DNA from: Cycloclasticus sp.
Lineage (GTDB): Bacteria > Pseudomonadota > Gammaproteobacteria > Methylococcales > Cycloclasticaceae
NCBI GenBank assembly: GCA_040743155.1
Contig: JBFLJU010000001.1
Coordinates: 1,707,144 to 1,771,143, forward strand
Direction: 5' to 3'
Length of the DNA: 64,000 nucleotides
The position numbers and the translations under genes were made by a program. The notes under the pieces are model-generated. The model made no database searches. It was given only the letters and a program-made list of their open reading frames with translations, and was not told the DNA's origin. Positions 1 to 10,124 of this stretch are shown here, piece by piece. Numbering within the stretch: position 1 is the stretch's first letter; each line of letters starts with the position of its first letter.

Positions 1-871
1 AATCATAGCCAGCCTGAACCAACAAAGTTGGAATCCAACTGTATAAAAAGTACGCAACCATCAAATTAAAGAAAAACACACTCCATAACAGCAAGGTATC
101 TCTTGCCCTTCCCTCCAAAAACAAGGCCTTAACGCTAAAGTGCTTTTCTTCCTCAATATGGTGAGCAAAGACTGATGTATCAGACACCACCTCATTAGAA
201 TCAATTTTACGGGCTATTTTCCGCAACAAATCATCATTATCACTGGCGTGTTCAACTAAAAAGCGCGGCGATTCAGGCAGCCATATCAGTAACACAAAGG
301 CTAATATTACTGGCATTAAACCGCCGACATAAAACAAGGATGACCAACCAAACATTGGAATAAGTTGGCCCGCTAACAAGCCACCGGTGATACCACCAAT
401 TGGCATACCTAAAAAAATAACCGCTACCGCCAAATTTCGGTGTTTAGTTGATACATATTCAGTTATTAGCGCGGTCACATTTGGCATTGCACCACCTAGA
501 CCCAAGCCCGTAACGAATCTTAAAACCAGTAATTCATCATAGGTTTTAACAAAGCCCGTTAATAGCGTACATAAACCAAATATAAATACGCTACCAATAA
601 CAGCATTACGCCGGCCATATTTATCACCTATTGGCCCTAGTATTAATGCACCTATCATCATCCCGGCTAAACCAGCAGAAAAAACGAAACCCAATTCACT
701 TTTTTCTATCTGCAAAGCCTCGCTGATGGCAGGCGCTGCAAAAGCAATCGCTAATACATCAAAGCCATCAAACACAATAACCAAGGCACAAAAAAACATG
801 ACTACTTTTTGAAAAGTTCCGAGTGGGCTTTGCTCAATAATGTCGCCCATTTCTAATACTTCTTGTTTCAT
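1..871 (-). CDS. MFS transporter, aromatic acid:H+ symporter type (partial)
   Basis: Only the N-terminal ~290 residues are inside the window; the gene runs off the left edge. The minus-strand translation begins MKQEVLEMGD and shows the first helix motif DGFD followed by AIAFAAPAI, the loop 2-3 signature GPIGDKYGRR and, after helix 6, LPESPRFL. These are major facilitator marks, and the DGFD helix 1 is characteristic of the AAHS (PcaK/BenK-like) branch, which imports benzoate- or hydroxybenzoate-type acids with protons. The substrate itself cannot be read from the sequence. The start codon overlaps the stop of the preceding gene as ATGA (869-871 against 868-870), so the two are probably translationally coupled. 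Confidence 0.85.
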   Translation of the reverse strand, partial: MKQEVLEMGDIIEQSPLGTFQKVVMFFCALVIVFDGFDVLAIAFAAPAISEALQIEKSELGFVFSAGLAGMMIGALILGPIGDKYGRRNAVIGSVFIFGLCTLLTGFVKTYDELLVLRFVTGLGLGGAMPNVTALITEYVSTKHRNLAVAVIFLGMPIGGITGGLLAGQLIPMFGWSSLFYVGGLMPVILAFVLLIWLPESPRFLVEHASDNDDLLRKIARKIDSNEVVSDTSVFAHHIEEEKHFSVKALFLEGRARDTLLLWSVFFFNLMVAYFLYSWIPTLLVQAGYD

Positions 872-1344
872 ACACCCCTCTCGTTTTTTTTAATTGCATT
901 ATTAAATGACGCTTCAACGATGCTTAACACCGTTGCAATTTCTTCACTATTTCTTGGTCCGTACACCAACACAACCGTTTCAGGAATTGGCCCCATTCCA
1001 GCCAATGGGTGCTTCTCACCCCATTGTTTATCGATCACCTGATGGAAATCCGCTGCTGACAAAACCATATGCAAGCTGCCGTCATAGGCAGGGTGAACGT
1101 GTGCAAACTCGCGGCCAATCATAAAACTGTCTGCGCAATTGCACGCTTGACCTTCATTCAACCAGAGCGCCTCGGCACCGGGCACTGAAATAATACTGGG
1201 CCTGCGAGACACATGATCTAGCTTAAACAACTGTTCTTTAAATTGTTGATGCATTTCAATATCAGGGTTTTGCGTCAACTGCTCATGAGGATTGGTGTTA
1301 GTCGTTTCCGGACGTTCCCCTTCTCTAACGGGTATATTTAGCAT
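868..1344 (-). CDS. Luciferase-like (DUF5519) domain protein
   Basis: A 158-residue soluble protein of unknown function. The C-terminal half carries the pattern GREFAHVHP, then DGSLHMVLS, then WGEKHPLAG and VVLVYGPR, which I recognise as the small domain called luciferase/DUF5519, named for distant similarity to fungal luciferase. No enzymatic activity is established for the bacterial members. The first ~45 residues are polar and probably disordered. The gene lies directly upstream of the MFS transporter and overlaps its start by 4 bases, so the pair forms a two-gene operon divergent from greB. The coupling suggests the protein acts with the transported compound, but that is inference. Confidence 0.7.
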   Translation of the reverse strand: MLNIPVREGERPETTNTNPHEQLTQNPDIEMHQQFKEQLFKLDHVSRRPSIISVPGAEALWLNEGQACNCADSFMIGREFAHVHPAYDGSLHMVLSAADFHQVIDKQWGEKHPLAGMGPIPETVVLVYGPRNSEEIATVLSIVEASFNNAIKKNERGV

Positions 1345-1399
1345 GTTTGTGTTTTATAATTTGATGTAACAAAAATTTAACATATATTATCATTATCTT

Positions 1400-1894
1400 A
1401 TGAGTCGTTACCGCCCACCTGCACCGCCAAAATCACCTTACATTACAAAAAAAGGTTTCGAACAATTACAAGCCGAAGAAAAGAGCTTATGGCTCAAACG
1501 CCGTCCGGTAGTTACAGCCTTATCTGCCGCCGCCGCAGAAGGCGATCGCTCTGAAAATGCCGAGTTCATTTACCGCAAAAAGGAGCTTCGCGAAATTGAC
1601 CGACGTATTCGATACTTGCAAAAGCGCTTACCGAATTTAACAGTGGTTTCGGAAAAGCCAACTAATTTAGATCAAATTTTCTTTTCCGCCATCACGACAT
1701 TAGAGGATGAAGAAGGTAATGAAACGACTTACCGCATCGTCGGCCCAGATGAAGTCGACCAGCAAGCGAACTACATTAGCATGGACTCACCCGTTGCCAA
1801 GGCATTATTCAAAAAGCGCTTGGATGACGAAGTAACCGTCACCACGCCTGCTGGCAAGATCAGCTACGTCATCATTGATATCCAATATGAATAA
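1400..1894 (+). CDS. greB: Transcription elongation factor GreB
   Basis: A 164-residue Gre factor that rescues backtracked RNA polymerase by stimulating cleavage of the 3' end of the nascent RNA in the secondary channel. The N-terminal coiled coil holds the conserved segment EGDRSENAEFIYRKK (about residues 47-61), whose acidic D and E at the coil tip chelate the second catalytic metal; the IYRKKELREIDRRI continuation is typical of GreB rather than GreA. The C-terminal FKBP-like domain contains the IVGPDEVDQ and MDSPVAKALF blocks. Length matches the family. It is divergent from the luciferase-like gene with a 55-base shared promoter gap, and its last 8 bases overlap the next gene. Confidence 0.95.
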   Translation: MSRYRPPAPPKSPYITKKGFEQLQAEEKSLWLKRRPVVTALSAAAAEGDRSENAEFIYRKKELREIDRRIRYLQKRLPNLTVVSEKPTNLDQIFFSAITTLEDEEGNETTYRIVGPDEVDQQANYISMDSPVAKALFKKRLDDEVTVTTPAGKISYVIIDIQYE

Positions 1895-2372
1895 GGTCAA
1901 TTGCCCTTGTGGTTCCTTAAGACCGTACGATGATTGCTGCGGCTTATTCATTAGCAAAGGGCTTAGCCCTAAAACAGCTGAACAGTTAATGCGTTCACGC
2001 TTTAGTGCTTTTTACCTCGCTAAATTTCAATACATCGTTGATACGGAACACGTGTCTAAACGACACAATACCGACATATCCGAGCTAAAAAAAGATCAAA
2101 GCGGCATCACTTGGATTCAACTGATCATTCATCGAACAGCCGGTGGATCACAAGAAGATACAGACGGCATGGTTGAATTCTCCGCTTTCTTTAATGAAAA
2201 CAACCAGTTTTATGAACTGCGAGAAACATCACAATTTGCCAATGAAAATGGCACTTGGTTTTATCTAGATGGTAAGTCTGCCATCCAAGCCATTAACCTT
2301 ACGTTCAAGAGAAATTCCCCGTGTTGGTGTCGTAGCGGAAAAAAATATAAAAAATGCCATGCAATGATGTAA
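1887..2372 (+). CDS. YchJ-family SEC-C motif protein (UPF0225)
   Basis: A 161-residue protein with one zinc-binding SEC-C knuckle at each end: CPCGSLRPYDDCC near the N terminus and CWCRSGKKYKKCH at the C terminus, with a central NTF2-like YchJ domain (motif AEQLMRSRFSAF, then TWIQLIIH and VEFSAFF). This arrangement is that of E. coli YchJ; its function is not known. A longer in-frame TTG start exists at 1875, but the ATG at 1887 places the first Cys at the usual distance. The gene overlaps greB by 8 bases, so it is probably expressed with it. Confidence 0.88.
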   Translation: MNKVNCPCGSLRPYDDCCGLFISKGLSPKTAEQLMRSRFSAFYLAKFQYIVDTEHVSKRHNTDISELKKDQSGITWIQLIIHRTAGGSQEDTDGMVEFSAFFNENNQFYELRETSQFANENGTWFYLDGKSAIQAINLTFKRNSPCWCRSGKKYKKCHAMM

Positions 2373-2445
2373 GTAATTGTATTTGTACTTGAATCCTTCG
2401 CCCGAACGCGCATAATCAAGTCGCAAACACTTACTTTCATGAACC

Positions 2446-3432
2446 ATGAACCAACATAATAAAAAAGTAACGTCATCAAAAAAACATGACACTTTTGCAG
2501 CATCAAGTGTTTTAGACAGCATTGCTATTCCAACCTTTGCGATTAATGTTGAACATAAAATAACGCATTGGAATAGAGCCATCGAGAAGGCGTCAGGCCT
2601 ACTTGCTAAAGATATGATTGGCACCACAAACCAATGGAAACCATTCTACCCTAACCCTCGTCCCACCATGTCCGACCTTATCGTCGAGGGCGCCAAAGAT
2701 GAGTCCGTTGAACGCTTTTATACAAATAAATTTCACAAGTCTAACGTTCTAGAAAACGCATACGAAGCTGAAGATTTTTTCCCTGCAATGGGTAGCGGTG
2801 AATGGCTTTCGTTCACCGCAGCACCCATACTGGATACTGACAACAACATTATAGGTGCCGTTGAAACGTTAACCATTATTAGCGACCGAAAACACGCTGA
2901 ACTAGAATTAATTATTAGCCAACAGAAATATCGTGAACTCAGTACCTTAGATGATTTAACTCAATTATTTAACCCTCGGCATTTCTTTGTAAAAATAGAA
3001 GAAGAAATTGACCGTTGTAACCGTTACAGTCAGACTTTATCTATTTGTATGTTAGATTTAGATAACTTTAAAGGTATTAATGACGCGTACGGTCATCAAT
3101 TTGGAAACCTCATCCTCACCGAGTTTGCGAAAATTATAAAAACAAATATCCGCCAGGTTGATATAGCCTTTCGCTACGGCGGTGAAGAATTTATTATCTT
3201 ATTCCCCTTTGTTATCGCCAATCACGCCGCCACCGTAGTTGAAAAAATTCGAGTTCAATTTGAACAAGTTGACTTCAAAACTGATGACAACGCCGTTATT
3301 AATGTAACGACTAGCGCTGGCCTTGCCACTTATGGCTCTAAAGAAGGTAAAGACAGTTTGATTAAAAGAGCAGATAAGGCCATGTACCAGTCAAAATCTG
3401 CTGGCAAAAATAAAATCACCATTGCTGATTAA
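2446..3432 (+). CDS. PAS-GGDEF diguanylate cyclase
   Basis: A 328-residue cytoplasmic sensor predicted to make cyclic di-GMP. Residues ~18-150 form a PAS-like sensor (SVLDSIAIPTFAINVEHKITHWNRA, ending in the PAC-type segment IIGAVETLTIISDRK); residues ~160-326 form the GGDEF domain. The active site reads GGEEF at residues 245-249 (Glu variant, active in the family), with the metal-binding Asp in LDLDNFK near 204-206. RxxD at 236-239 lies exactly five residues before GGEEF, the position of the inhibitory product-binding I-site. No transmembrane segment is visible. It stands alone and the signal sensed is unknown. Confidence 0.92.
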   Translation: MNQHNKKVTSSKKHDTFAASSVLDSIAIPTFAINVEHKITHWNRAIEKASGLLAKDMIGTTNQWKPFYPNPRPTMSDLIVEGAKDESVERFYTNKFHKSNVLENAYEAEDFFPAMGSGEWLSFTAAPILDTDNNIIGAVETLTIISDRKHAELELIISQQKYRELSTLDDLTQLFNPRHFFVKIEEEIDRCNRYSQTLSICMLDLDNFKGINDAYGHQFGNLILTEFAKIIKTNIRQVDIAFRYGGEEFIILFPFVIANHAATVVEKIRVQFEQVDFKTDDNAVINVTTSAGLATYGSKEGKDSLIKRADKAMYQSKSAGKNKITIAD

Positions 3433-3505
3433 GCACACTTTTAAATACAATCAGGCTTACCCTAGCAAGTGAGCATTACATCATCGATGACGAAACGTAG
3501 AAAAT

Positions 3506-3712
3506 ATGGATTCTAACGACTTTGGGTTATGGGCAATGTTTGCCTTTTGGGCTAGTGCTATTGGAGGCATTATGCTCGCAATTAAGTGGGCGAATAAAAG
3601 GGGCAAAAAAAGCCCCGCACCACCATCTATCATTATCGAGTCACTCAAGAAACGATTAGCGGAAGGCGAAATAAGCGAAGAAGAGTATCAACGTCGCCTA
3701 CGTGATCTCTAA
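3506..3712 (+). CDS. Small membrane protein with SHOCT domain
   Basis: A 68-residue peptide with one transmembrane helix (residues ~8-27, LWAMFAFWASAIGGIML), a short basic linker (KWANKRGKK), and a C-terminal SHOCT motif ending LAEGEISEEEYQRRLRDL. SHOCT modules are short oligomerisation helices usually found at the end of bacterial membrane proteins. No specific function is known. It follows the diguanylate cyclase by 73 bases and could be cotranscribed; the 112-base gap after it, before the convergent purL end, contains no convincing terminator. Confidence 0.75.
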   Translation: MDSNDFGLWAMFAFWASAIGGIMLAIKWANKRGKKSPAPPSIIIESLKKRLAEGEISEEEYQRRLRDL

Positions 3713-3824
3713 GCCACGCTCTGTCAACGAAACATCGCATGCGGGGCTTCATAACCTCAGCCCCAACCAACACCTCTGCGCATTATTCTATTTAATGCAA
3801 AATTTATCCGCTAACGAGTGCTTA

Positions 3825-6800
3825 CTAACCCACCCACTGACGGGCATTCCTAAACATTCTCATCCACGCACCGTCTTCTGACCAATCATCTGGTGACCAG
3901 CTATTTTGTACGGCTCTGAAGCAACGTTCTGGGTGCGGCATCATAATAGTAAAGCGACCATCATCCGTGGTTAAGCCGGTAACGCCTTGCGCCGATCCAT
4001 TCGGATTAAACGGGAACTGCTCCGTTACTTCACCTTCGTGATCGATGTATCTCAGAGCGATATGGCCCTTTACGCCTTCATTTTTGAACTCCGCGCGACC
4101 CTCGCCGTGTGCTATCGCAACCGGCATTTGTGAACCTTCCATGCCAGACAATAAAATAGAGGGAGATTGCTGAATTTCAACCATTGCAACTCGTGCTTCA
4201 AATTGCTCGGATTCATTTCTTACAAAATGCGGCCAAGCTTGTGCGCCCGGAATAAGTTCACGCAAATTGGATAACATTTGGCAGCCATTACACACGCCTA
4301 ATCCAAACGTATCTGGGCGATTAAAGAAGTCGCTAAATGTCGTACGCGCTTGCTCGTTAAATAAGATGGATTTCGCCCAACCTTCACCAGCACCTAAAAC
4401 ATCACCGTATGAGAAGCCTCCGCACGCCGCCAGACCGACAAATTCAGAGAGGTCTTTTTGCCCTGAAATAAGTTCACTCATATGAATATCGACGGACTCA
4501 AAGCCTGCCTTATCAAAGGCTGCCGCCATTTCAACGTGCCCGTTAACGCCCTGTTCGCGTAATATACAAACTTTTGGACGACTTTTCGATTCAATTAAAT
4601 CTTTAACAATATTATTTTGCGGATCAAAACTTAACGCTGAAAACAAACCGTTATCGTCATTGTTGTTAATTCGATCAAACTCTTGTTGCGCGCAATTTGG
4701 GTTATCCCGTAACGATTGAATTTTATAACTGGTTTCAGACCACGCTTGTTGTAAGTCTGCACGCGACTCATCTAGCAACACGCTACCCTCGTGTTTAACG
4801 ACGATACGTTGCGATTGATTAACTGAACCAATAACAGACACGCATTGAGCTAAGCCCCCTGCTGATAGAGTTGCAACAACGGCTGCTTCATCCGTCTTAC
4901 GAACTTGAATAACCGCGCCCAGCTCTTCGTTAAATAAGCCACCGAGTAAATCTGCTTGTAGTTCTAACTCAATGCCACAACGGCCGGCAAAGGCCATTTC
5001 TGTTACGGTTGCCCATAAACCACCATCGGAACGGTCATGATAGGCCAATAATTTCCCGTCTTCATTTAATTGCTGAATGCCATTGAAGAAGACTTTGAAG
5101 GTTTCCGCATTATCTAAATCCGGTGCTTGTTCACCCAGCATTTGCTGTGTTTGTGCTAATACCGACCCACCCATGCGATTTTTACCCGCACCTAAGTCAA
5201 TCAATACCAGGCTAGATTCTTGCTCTAATATTAACTGCGGCGTAAGTGTTTTACGTACGTCTTTAACTGGAGAAAAGGCGGTAATAATCAACGACAACGG
5301 AGAGCTAACGGTTTTTTCCTCACCCTGCTCCTTCCACGACATTCTCATTGACATAGAGTCTTTGCCTACTGGAATCGCCAAGCCTAAACTTGGACACAGT
5401 TCCATACCCACGGTTTGCACGGTATCAAACAAGCTCGCGTCTTCACCTGGCTCGCCACAAGCGGCCATCCAGTTAGCGGATAAACAAACTTCATCGAGAC
5501 CTTTAATACTTGCCGCTGCTAAGTTGGTTAGGGCTTCACCTATCGCCATTCGACCGGATGCTGGGCCATCAATCAACGCCAACGGCGTGCGCTCACCCAA
5601 TGACATCGCTTCGCCAGTATAGTGATTAAAACCACTGTTAGTCACCGCCACATCGGCTACTGGAATTTGCCAAGGGCCAACCATTTGATCTCGCGCCACT
5701 AAGCCGGTCACCGAACGGTCACCGATATGAATCAAAAAGGATTTATCGGCCACCGCGGGGAAACGCAGCACTTGGTAAGCGGCTTGTTTTAGGTCGAAGG
5801 CTTGCGCATCAAACGTCGGCACATTGCTTGCCACGTGGCTAACGCTACGCTCCATTTTCGGTGGTTTACCGAATAATAAGGACATCGGTAAATCAATCGG
5901 CTGATTATCAAACAAACGATCATTCAGTACCAATTGCTCATCTGCCGTGGCTTCACCAATATGGGCAAATAAGCAGCGCTCGCGTGCGCACATCGCCTTA
6001 AATTCTTCTAAACGATCGGCTTTTAGCGCAATCACATAGCGTTCTTGAGATTCATTACACCAAATTTGCATCGGCGATAAACTGCTATCTGCGCATAAAA
6101 TATCACGTAATTCAAACCGTCCGCCCAAGTCACAATCGTGAATAATTTCAGGCACGGCGTTAGATAAACCACCCGCACCCACGTCGTGGATAGAAATAAC
6201 CGGGGTGTTGTCGCCCATTGCGTTACAGGCTTCGATCACCTCTTGGCAACGGCGTTGCATTTCTGGATTTTCACGCTGCACCGAGGCAAAATCTAAATCT
6301 TCTGAGCCCTCGCTAGAGGTTTGTGACGATGCTGCGCCACCACCCAAGCCGATTAACATCGAGGGGCCACCCAAGACAATAATCGGTGAACCCGGTTCAA
6401 TGCGTTGTTTTAGAGCGTGCATCGGGCGTACCGAGCCAACCCCGCCAGCCAACATAATTGGTTTATGGTAACCACGCGCCTTCGCGCCTTCGCTGCCGGG
6501 TACATTTTGCTCGAAGGTCCTGAAGTAGCCAGTTAGGTTTGGTCGACCAAATTCATTATTAAACGCTGCGCCACCTAGCGGGCCTTCCAACATAATATCG
6601 AGTGCTGAGGCGATACGCTCCGGCTTGCCAATACTTTGTTCCCAAGGTTGTGCATAACCAGGAATATTCAAATGCGAGACGGTAAAGCCTGTTAACCCCG
6701 CCTTGGTACGTGAACCACGGCCGGTTGCGCCTTCATCGCGGATTTCACCACCCGAACCGGTTGCCGCGCCGGGGTAAGGTGAAATGGCGGTGGGGTGATT

Positions 6801-7682
6801 ATGCGTTTCAACTTTCATTAAATACGGCACATGCTCTTCCACAAAATGGTAGCGACGGCTTTGCGGATCACGAATCATTACATCGGCATCACTGCCTTCA
6901 GCCACCGCGGCGTTATCGCTGTATTTTGAAATAATGCCTTTCGGGCTTTCAGCGGCGGTATTTTTGATCATACCGAACAGACTCTGCTGTTTTTCTTCGC
7001 CGTCGATCTGCCAATCGGCATTGAAAATTTTATGTCGACAATGCTCTGAGTTTGCCTGCGCAAACATCATCAGTTCGATATCATTTGGGTTTCTACCCAA
7101 GGCGGTAAAATTATCCACCAGATAATCAATCTCATCGTCTGATAAGGCCAAGCCCATTGACTGGTTTGCATCAACCAAGGCTTGACGGCCTGTCGCTAAA
7201 ATATCGACTGATTCTAAAACCGAAGGTTCTGCCTGCTCAAACATATCGTCTGGCTGCCGACCATCACGCAATACGCGCTCAGTCATGCGATCGTAAAGTA
7301 GCTCAGCCACTTGGCTTAATTGAGCATCGTTTAATGCCCCTTGCACGTAATACGCAACACCGCGCTCTAAACGCTTAACCTGAGTTAAACCACAGTGCTG
7401 GGCAATATCTGTCGCCTTGCTCGACCACGGTGATAAAGTGCTAGCGCGTGGTGCAACCAATAGGCGTGCGCCCTGGTGTTCAACCGCCTCACTTTTAGGT
7501 CCGTACGTTAGCAGCTGCTTTAACTTATCTAAATCCATCTCAGATAAACTGCCCGATACATCTGCAAAATGTATAAATTCTGCACGAATGGCCGTTACCT
7601 GAGGCACGACTTTGTTTAGTTTATTCAGTAAACGCTGCTGACGGAAAGCAGATAAGGCCTTGCTGCCAATGAGTTCAAGCAT
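3825..7682 (-). CDS. purL: Phosphoribosylformylglycinamidine synthase (large single-chain PurL)
   Basis: Catalyses the ATP- and glutamine-dependent amidation of FGAR to FGAM, step 4 of purine synthesis. At 1285 residues it is the long proteobacterial form that fuses the synthase and glutaminase domains. Visible are the N-terminal PurS-like part, [15 protein letters not shown], the repeated AIR-synthase-like ATP domains ([27 protein letters not shown]), and a C-terminal class I glutaminase with catalytic Cys in GVCNGCQML and the His/Glu pair in MPHPERCF. The ATG at 7682 is chosen over an in-frame start 57 bases upstream because [14 protein letters not shown] aligns with the E. coli N terminus; it leaves an 8-base overlap with the upstream MBL gene. 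Confidence 0.97.
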   Translation of the reverse strand: MLELIGSKALSAFRQQRLLNKLNKVVPQVTAIRAEFIHFADVSGSLSEMDLDKLKQLLTYGPKSEAVEHQGARLLVAPRASTLSPWSSKATDIAQHCGLTQVKRLERGVAYYVQGALNDAQLSQVAELLYDRMTERVLRDGRQPDDMFEQAEPSVLESVDILATGRQALVDANQSMGLALSDDEIDYLVDNFTALGRNPNDIELMMFAQANSEHCRHKIFNADWQIDGEEKQQSLFGMIKNTAAESPKGIISKYSDNAAVAEGSDADVMIRDPQSRRYHFVEEHVPYLMKVETHNHPTAISPYPGAATGSGGEIRDEGATGRGSRTKAGLTGFTVSHLNIPGYAQPWEQSIGKPERIASALDIMLEGPLGGAAFNNEFGRPNLTGYFRTFEQNVPGSEGAKARGYHKPIMLAGGVGSVRPMHALKQRIEPGSPIIVLGGPSMLIGLGGGAASSQTSSEGSEDLDFASVQRENPEMQRRCQEVIEACNAMGDNTPVISIHDVGAGGLSNAVPEIIHDCDLGGRFELRDILCADSSLSPMQIWCNESQERYVIALKADRLEEFKAMCARERCLFAHIGEATADEQLVLNDRLFDNQPIDLPMSLLFGKPPKMERSVSHVASNVPTFDAQAFDLKQAAYQVLRFPAVADKSFLIHIGDRSVTGLVARDQMVGPWQIPVADVAVTNSGFNHYTGEAMSLGERTPLALIDGPASGRMAIGEALTNLAAASIKGLDEVCLSANWMAACGEPGEDASLFDTVQTVGMELCPSLGLAIPVGKDSMSMRMSWKEQGEEKTVSSPLSLIITAFSPVKDVRKTLTPQLILEQESSLVLIDLGAGKNRMGGSVLAQTQQMLGEQAPDLDNAETFKVFFNGIQQLNEDGKLLAYHDRSDGGLWATVTEMAFAGRCGIELELQADLLGGLFNEELGAVIQVRKTDEAAVVATLSAGGLAQCVSVIGSVNQSQRIVVKHEGSVLLDESRADLQQAWSETSYKIQSLRDNPNCAQQEFDRINNNDDNGLFSALSFDPQNNIVKDLIESKSRPKVCILREQGVNGHVEMAAAFDKAGFESVDIHMSELISGQKDLSEFVGLAACGGFSYGDVLGAGEGWAKSILFNEQARTTFSDFFNRPDTFGLGVCNGCQMLSNLRELIPGAQAWPHFVRNESEQFEARVAMVEIQQSPSILLSGMEGSQMPVAIAHGEGRAEFKNEGVKGHIALRYIDHEGEVTEQFPFNPNGSAQGVTGLTTDDGRFTIMMPHPERCFRAVQNSWSPDDWSEDGAWMRMFRNARQWVG

Positions 7683-8463
7683 GTATTGTCTCTTTAACTT
7701 TAATATTTGTTTGTAATGTGCACCAAGGCAAACCATCATTTTGATCGATGACTTTTAACCACGCTCGGTCGCATCCTATAGCCCTGCTCACACTGTCTAA
7801 GACCAGTTCATGGCTATTATTCTTTTCACTGACGTGCGCCAGCACTAAGTGTTGCAAATCGTCTGTATTCACACGCTGTAATAATTCAATTGATTGTTGA
7901 TTATCTAGGTGTCCCCAATCGCCCAGCACTCGTCGTTTTAAGGATTCGGGATAAGCACCATTGATTAGCATCTCTCGATCATAATTACACTCGAGTAGCA
8001 GACCGTCACAGTCCATTAACGCCTCCACCATATGTGGCGTAATAGAGCCGGTATCCGTCATCACACCGAGCTTTAAATTATTAGAGCTAAAGACAAACTG
8101 TGTTGGTTCACGTGCATCGTGCGGAACTAAAATCGGTTCCACTGAGATATCGCCCAATTCAAACACCTTGTGGCTATTAAAACAGTGTAACGTTTCAACG
8201 TTTTTTATCATCGCGGCCGTGCCATGACTGGCCCAAACCGGAACATTATAACGGCGCGCATAGCGGGCAACACCACCTACGTGGTCACCGTGCTCGTGGG
8301 TAACAAGGATAGCGCTAATGTCATCGCCAGTTATGCCCAGCCGTGCCATCCGTTTATCGGTTTCTTTTATAGAAAAGCCATTATCTATCATCAACATCGT
8401 TTCGCCGAACTGAACGAGCGTTGAGTTCCCTCGGCTACCACTGCCTAGGGAGGCAAACCTCAC
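7675..8463 (-). CDS. MBL-fold metallohydrolase, YycJ/VicX-like
   Basis: A 262-residue metallo-beta-lactamase-fold protein starting [15 protein letters not shown], the characteristic opening of the YycJ/VicX branch (also seen in PqqB-like and phosphodiesterase relatives). The metal-binding motif THEHGDH lies at residues 55-61, with a later MTDTG and the C-terminal LAHVSEKNN. Bacillus YycJ relatives are exonuclease-like enzymes; the gammaproteobacterial role is not established. It sits between bamC (4-base overlap, ATGA type) and purL (8-base overlap), so dapA-bamC-this gene-purL very likely form one transcript. Confidence 0.85.
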   Translation of the reverse strand: MRFASLGSGSRGNSTLVQFGETMLMIDNGFSIKETDKRMARLGITGDDISAILVTHEHGDHVGGVARYARRYNVPVWASHGTAAMIKNVETLHCFNSHKVFELGDISVEPILVPHDAREPTQFVFSSNNLKLGVMTDTGSITPHMVEALMDCDGLLLECNYDREMLINGAYPESLKRRVLGDWGHLDNQQSIELLQRVNTDDLQHLVLAHVSEKNNSHELVLDSVSRAIGCDRAWLKVIDQNDGLPWCTLQTNIKVKETIHA

Positions 8464-9080
8464 GGTGCTAACTGAGCGAATAAATCTGCCAGTATTTCTT
8501 TAGACACCTTGTTATCTATACGGTTTTTTTCTTCGTCCAACACGCGTACTTCTACGCCATTTTCTACCGCCTGTAACACTAGGACATACACGCTGGTGTC
8601 AGCTTTTTTCCAGAAAGATAAACTTGAAAGCATACTGCTTGAACTATCATCTTCGGCAATATTTAGATACACCTGACCCGTTTGGCGATTCTTATCTTCA
8701 ATATCATAGCCCTGTTCTTCAAGCACACCGATCGTCTTACGCCACGTATTACGCAAACTGTCTCTCACTAGCAAATGGCTGTCTACGCCGCTAGCTATTA
8801 ACTCCGCTTCTGGTTGATTATCGCTCAACGGCGTTGTTTCAACGACGGCAGTAGCCGTTGGCGCGGAAACCGTACTTTTCGTACCACCATCGTACTCATC
8901 TTTAATCACGCCACCAGATAAGCCTGGGGGTATTTCTAAGGATGGTAATTCATGCGCTCTTTTATAGTCCTCTTTTTGATCGACAAAGACGTCATCTACC
9001 GCAGGCATCATGCCGCAAGCGGTTAAGACAGAACCTAGCATTAGTAAAGGAATTAATTTAACCACTCTTCTCATTTTCAT
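8460..9080 (-). CDS. bamC: Outer membrane assembly lipoprotein BamC, short form
   Basis: A lipoprotein of the BAM outer-membrane beta-barrel insertion machine. The signal peptide ends in a lipobox LTAC with the lipidated Cys at residue 22. It is followed by the conserved extended segment that wraps BamD (DYKRAHELPSLEIPPGL) and one helix-grip domain (residues ~105-205, LRNTWRKTIGVLEEQGYDIEDK ... RVLDEEKNRID, here split). E. coli BamC is 344 residues with two helix-grip domains; this one is 206 residues and lacks the second, surface-exposed C-terminal domain. It is downstream of dapA, the usual neighbour. Confidence 0.9.
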   Translation of the reverse strand: MKMRRVVKLIPLLMLGSVLTACGMMPAVDDVFVDQKEDYKRAHELPSLEIPPGLSGGVIKDEYDGGTKSTVSAPTATAVVETTPLSDNQPEAELIASGVDSHLLVRDSLRNTWRKTIGVLEEQGYDIEDKNRQTGQVYLNIAEDDSSSSMLSSLSFWKKADTSVYVLVLQAVENGVEVRVLDEEKNRIDNKVSKEILADLFAQLAP

Positions 9081-9098
9081 TACGTTAACTCTTTAAGT

Positions 9099-9968
9099 TT
9101 ATTGGGCTGCTGCCATTGCTTTTTTGACGACACTCTCGCAGTCGGGACTTAACCATGTCATCGGCAAACGAATACCCTTCTCGATTAAGCCTAACTCGTG
9201 CACGGCCCACTTCACCGGGATTGGGCTAGACTGTACAAACAAGTCATTGTGCAGCGGCTGAAGTGTCTCATCAATCGCCTTCGCAGCTTCCGCATCACCC
9301 GCTAATGCTTTTTCACACATCCGGTGATTTTTTGCTGGGGCAACATTTCCGGTCACGGTGATAGAGCCTTTTGCACCCATTAAAATTAATTCACAGGATG
9401 TTGCATCGTCACCAGAGTAAACGGCAAAATTCTCGTCGCTTAAATCGATGAGTGCTTGACCAATAGCCATGTCCCCTGTTGCATCTTTAACACCAACAAT
9501 ATTTGCCACGTCTTTTAATTTTGCAACCGTTTCTGGCAGCATATTACAAGCCGTTCGGCCGGGCACATTGTATAAAATTTGTGGAATATCCACCGCTTCA
9601 GCGATGGCCTTGTAATGCAATACCAAGCCTTCTTGAGTTGGTTTATTGTAGTATGGCGTTACCAGCAAACAGGCATCTGCACCTGCTTCGGCGGCGCAGC
9701 GTGTTAAGTCAATCGCTTCTGTGGTGGAATTTGCACCCGTTCCTGCAATAACCGGAATTCGACCAGCCACTATGTCAACCACTTGGCGAATAACGTGGCA
9801 ATGTTCTTTTTCATCTAGGGTTGCAGATTCACCCGTGGTACCCATTGCCACAATGGCATCGGTACCTTCTTCAATATGAAACTCAAGCAACTTCCGTAAA
9901 CTTGCCTCGTCTAACGAGCCGTCTTCATGCATGGGGGTAACGAGTGCAACAATACTGCCTTGAAACAT
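9099..9968 (-). CDS. dapA: 4-hydroxy-tetrahydrodipicolinate synthase
   Basis: Condenses pyruvate with aspartate semialdehyde, the first committed step to lysine and meso-diaminopimelate. The protein opens MFQGSIVALVTPM like E. coli DapA. Key parts are the GTTGES loop, the catalytic Tyr in VTPYYNKPTQEG, and the Schiff-base Lys in GVKDATGD. The ATG at 9968 is preferred to a TTG 12 bases upstream because a GGA ribosome-binding element lies at the right distance and the N terminus matches the family (289 residues). It heads the dapA-bamC-MBL-purL run. A 156-base gap separates it from the divergent bcp. Confidence 0.96.
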   Translation of the reverse strand: MFQGSIVALVTPMHEDGSLDEASLRKLLEFHIEEGTDAIVAMGTTGESATLDEKEHCHVIRQVVDIVAGRIPVIAGTGANSTTEAIDLTRCAAEAGADACLLVTPYYNKPTQEGLVLHYKAIAEAVDIPQILYNVPGRTACNMLPETVAKLKDVANIVGVKDATGDMAIGQALIDLSDENFAVYSGDDATSCELILMGAKGSITVTGNVAPAKNHRMCEKALAGDAEAAKAIDETLQPLHNDLFVQSSPIPVKWAVHELGLIEKGIRLPMTWLSPDCESVVKKAMAAAQ

Positions 9969-10124
9969 AGTTGAATCCAATTTAAACGAAATTTAACGGC
10001 TATTTTAACGTGCTTATTCAAATAACCAACTGAATTGGGCATTATACATACATCAATGCTACAACTAAAAATCAGTCTGTTAAAATGCTAGCGAAATCAC
10101 TCATTTTTTATAGGATTATCGTTA

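Noticed and set aside
2261..2627. Minus-strand frames overlapping the YchJ/diguanylate cyclase boundary
   Set aside because: They run through coding regions on the plus strand and have no family resemblance.
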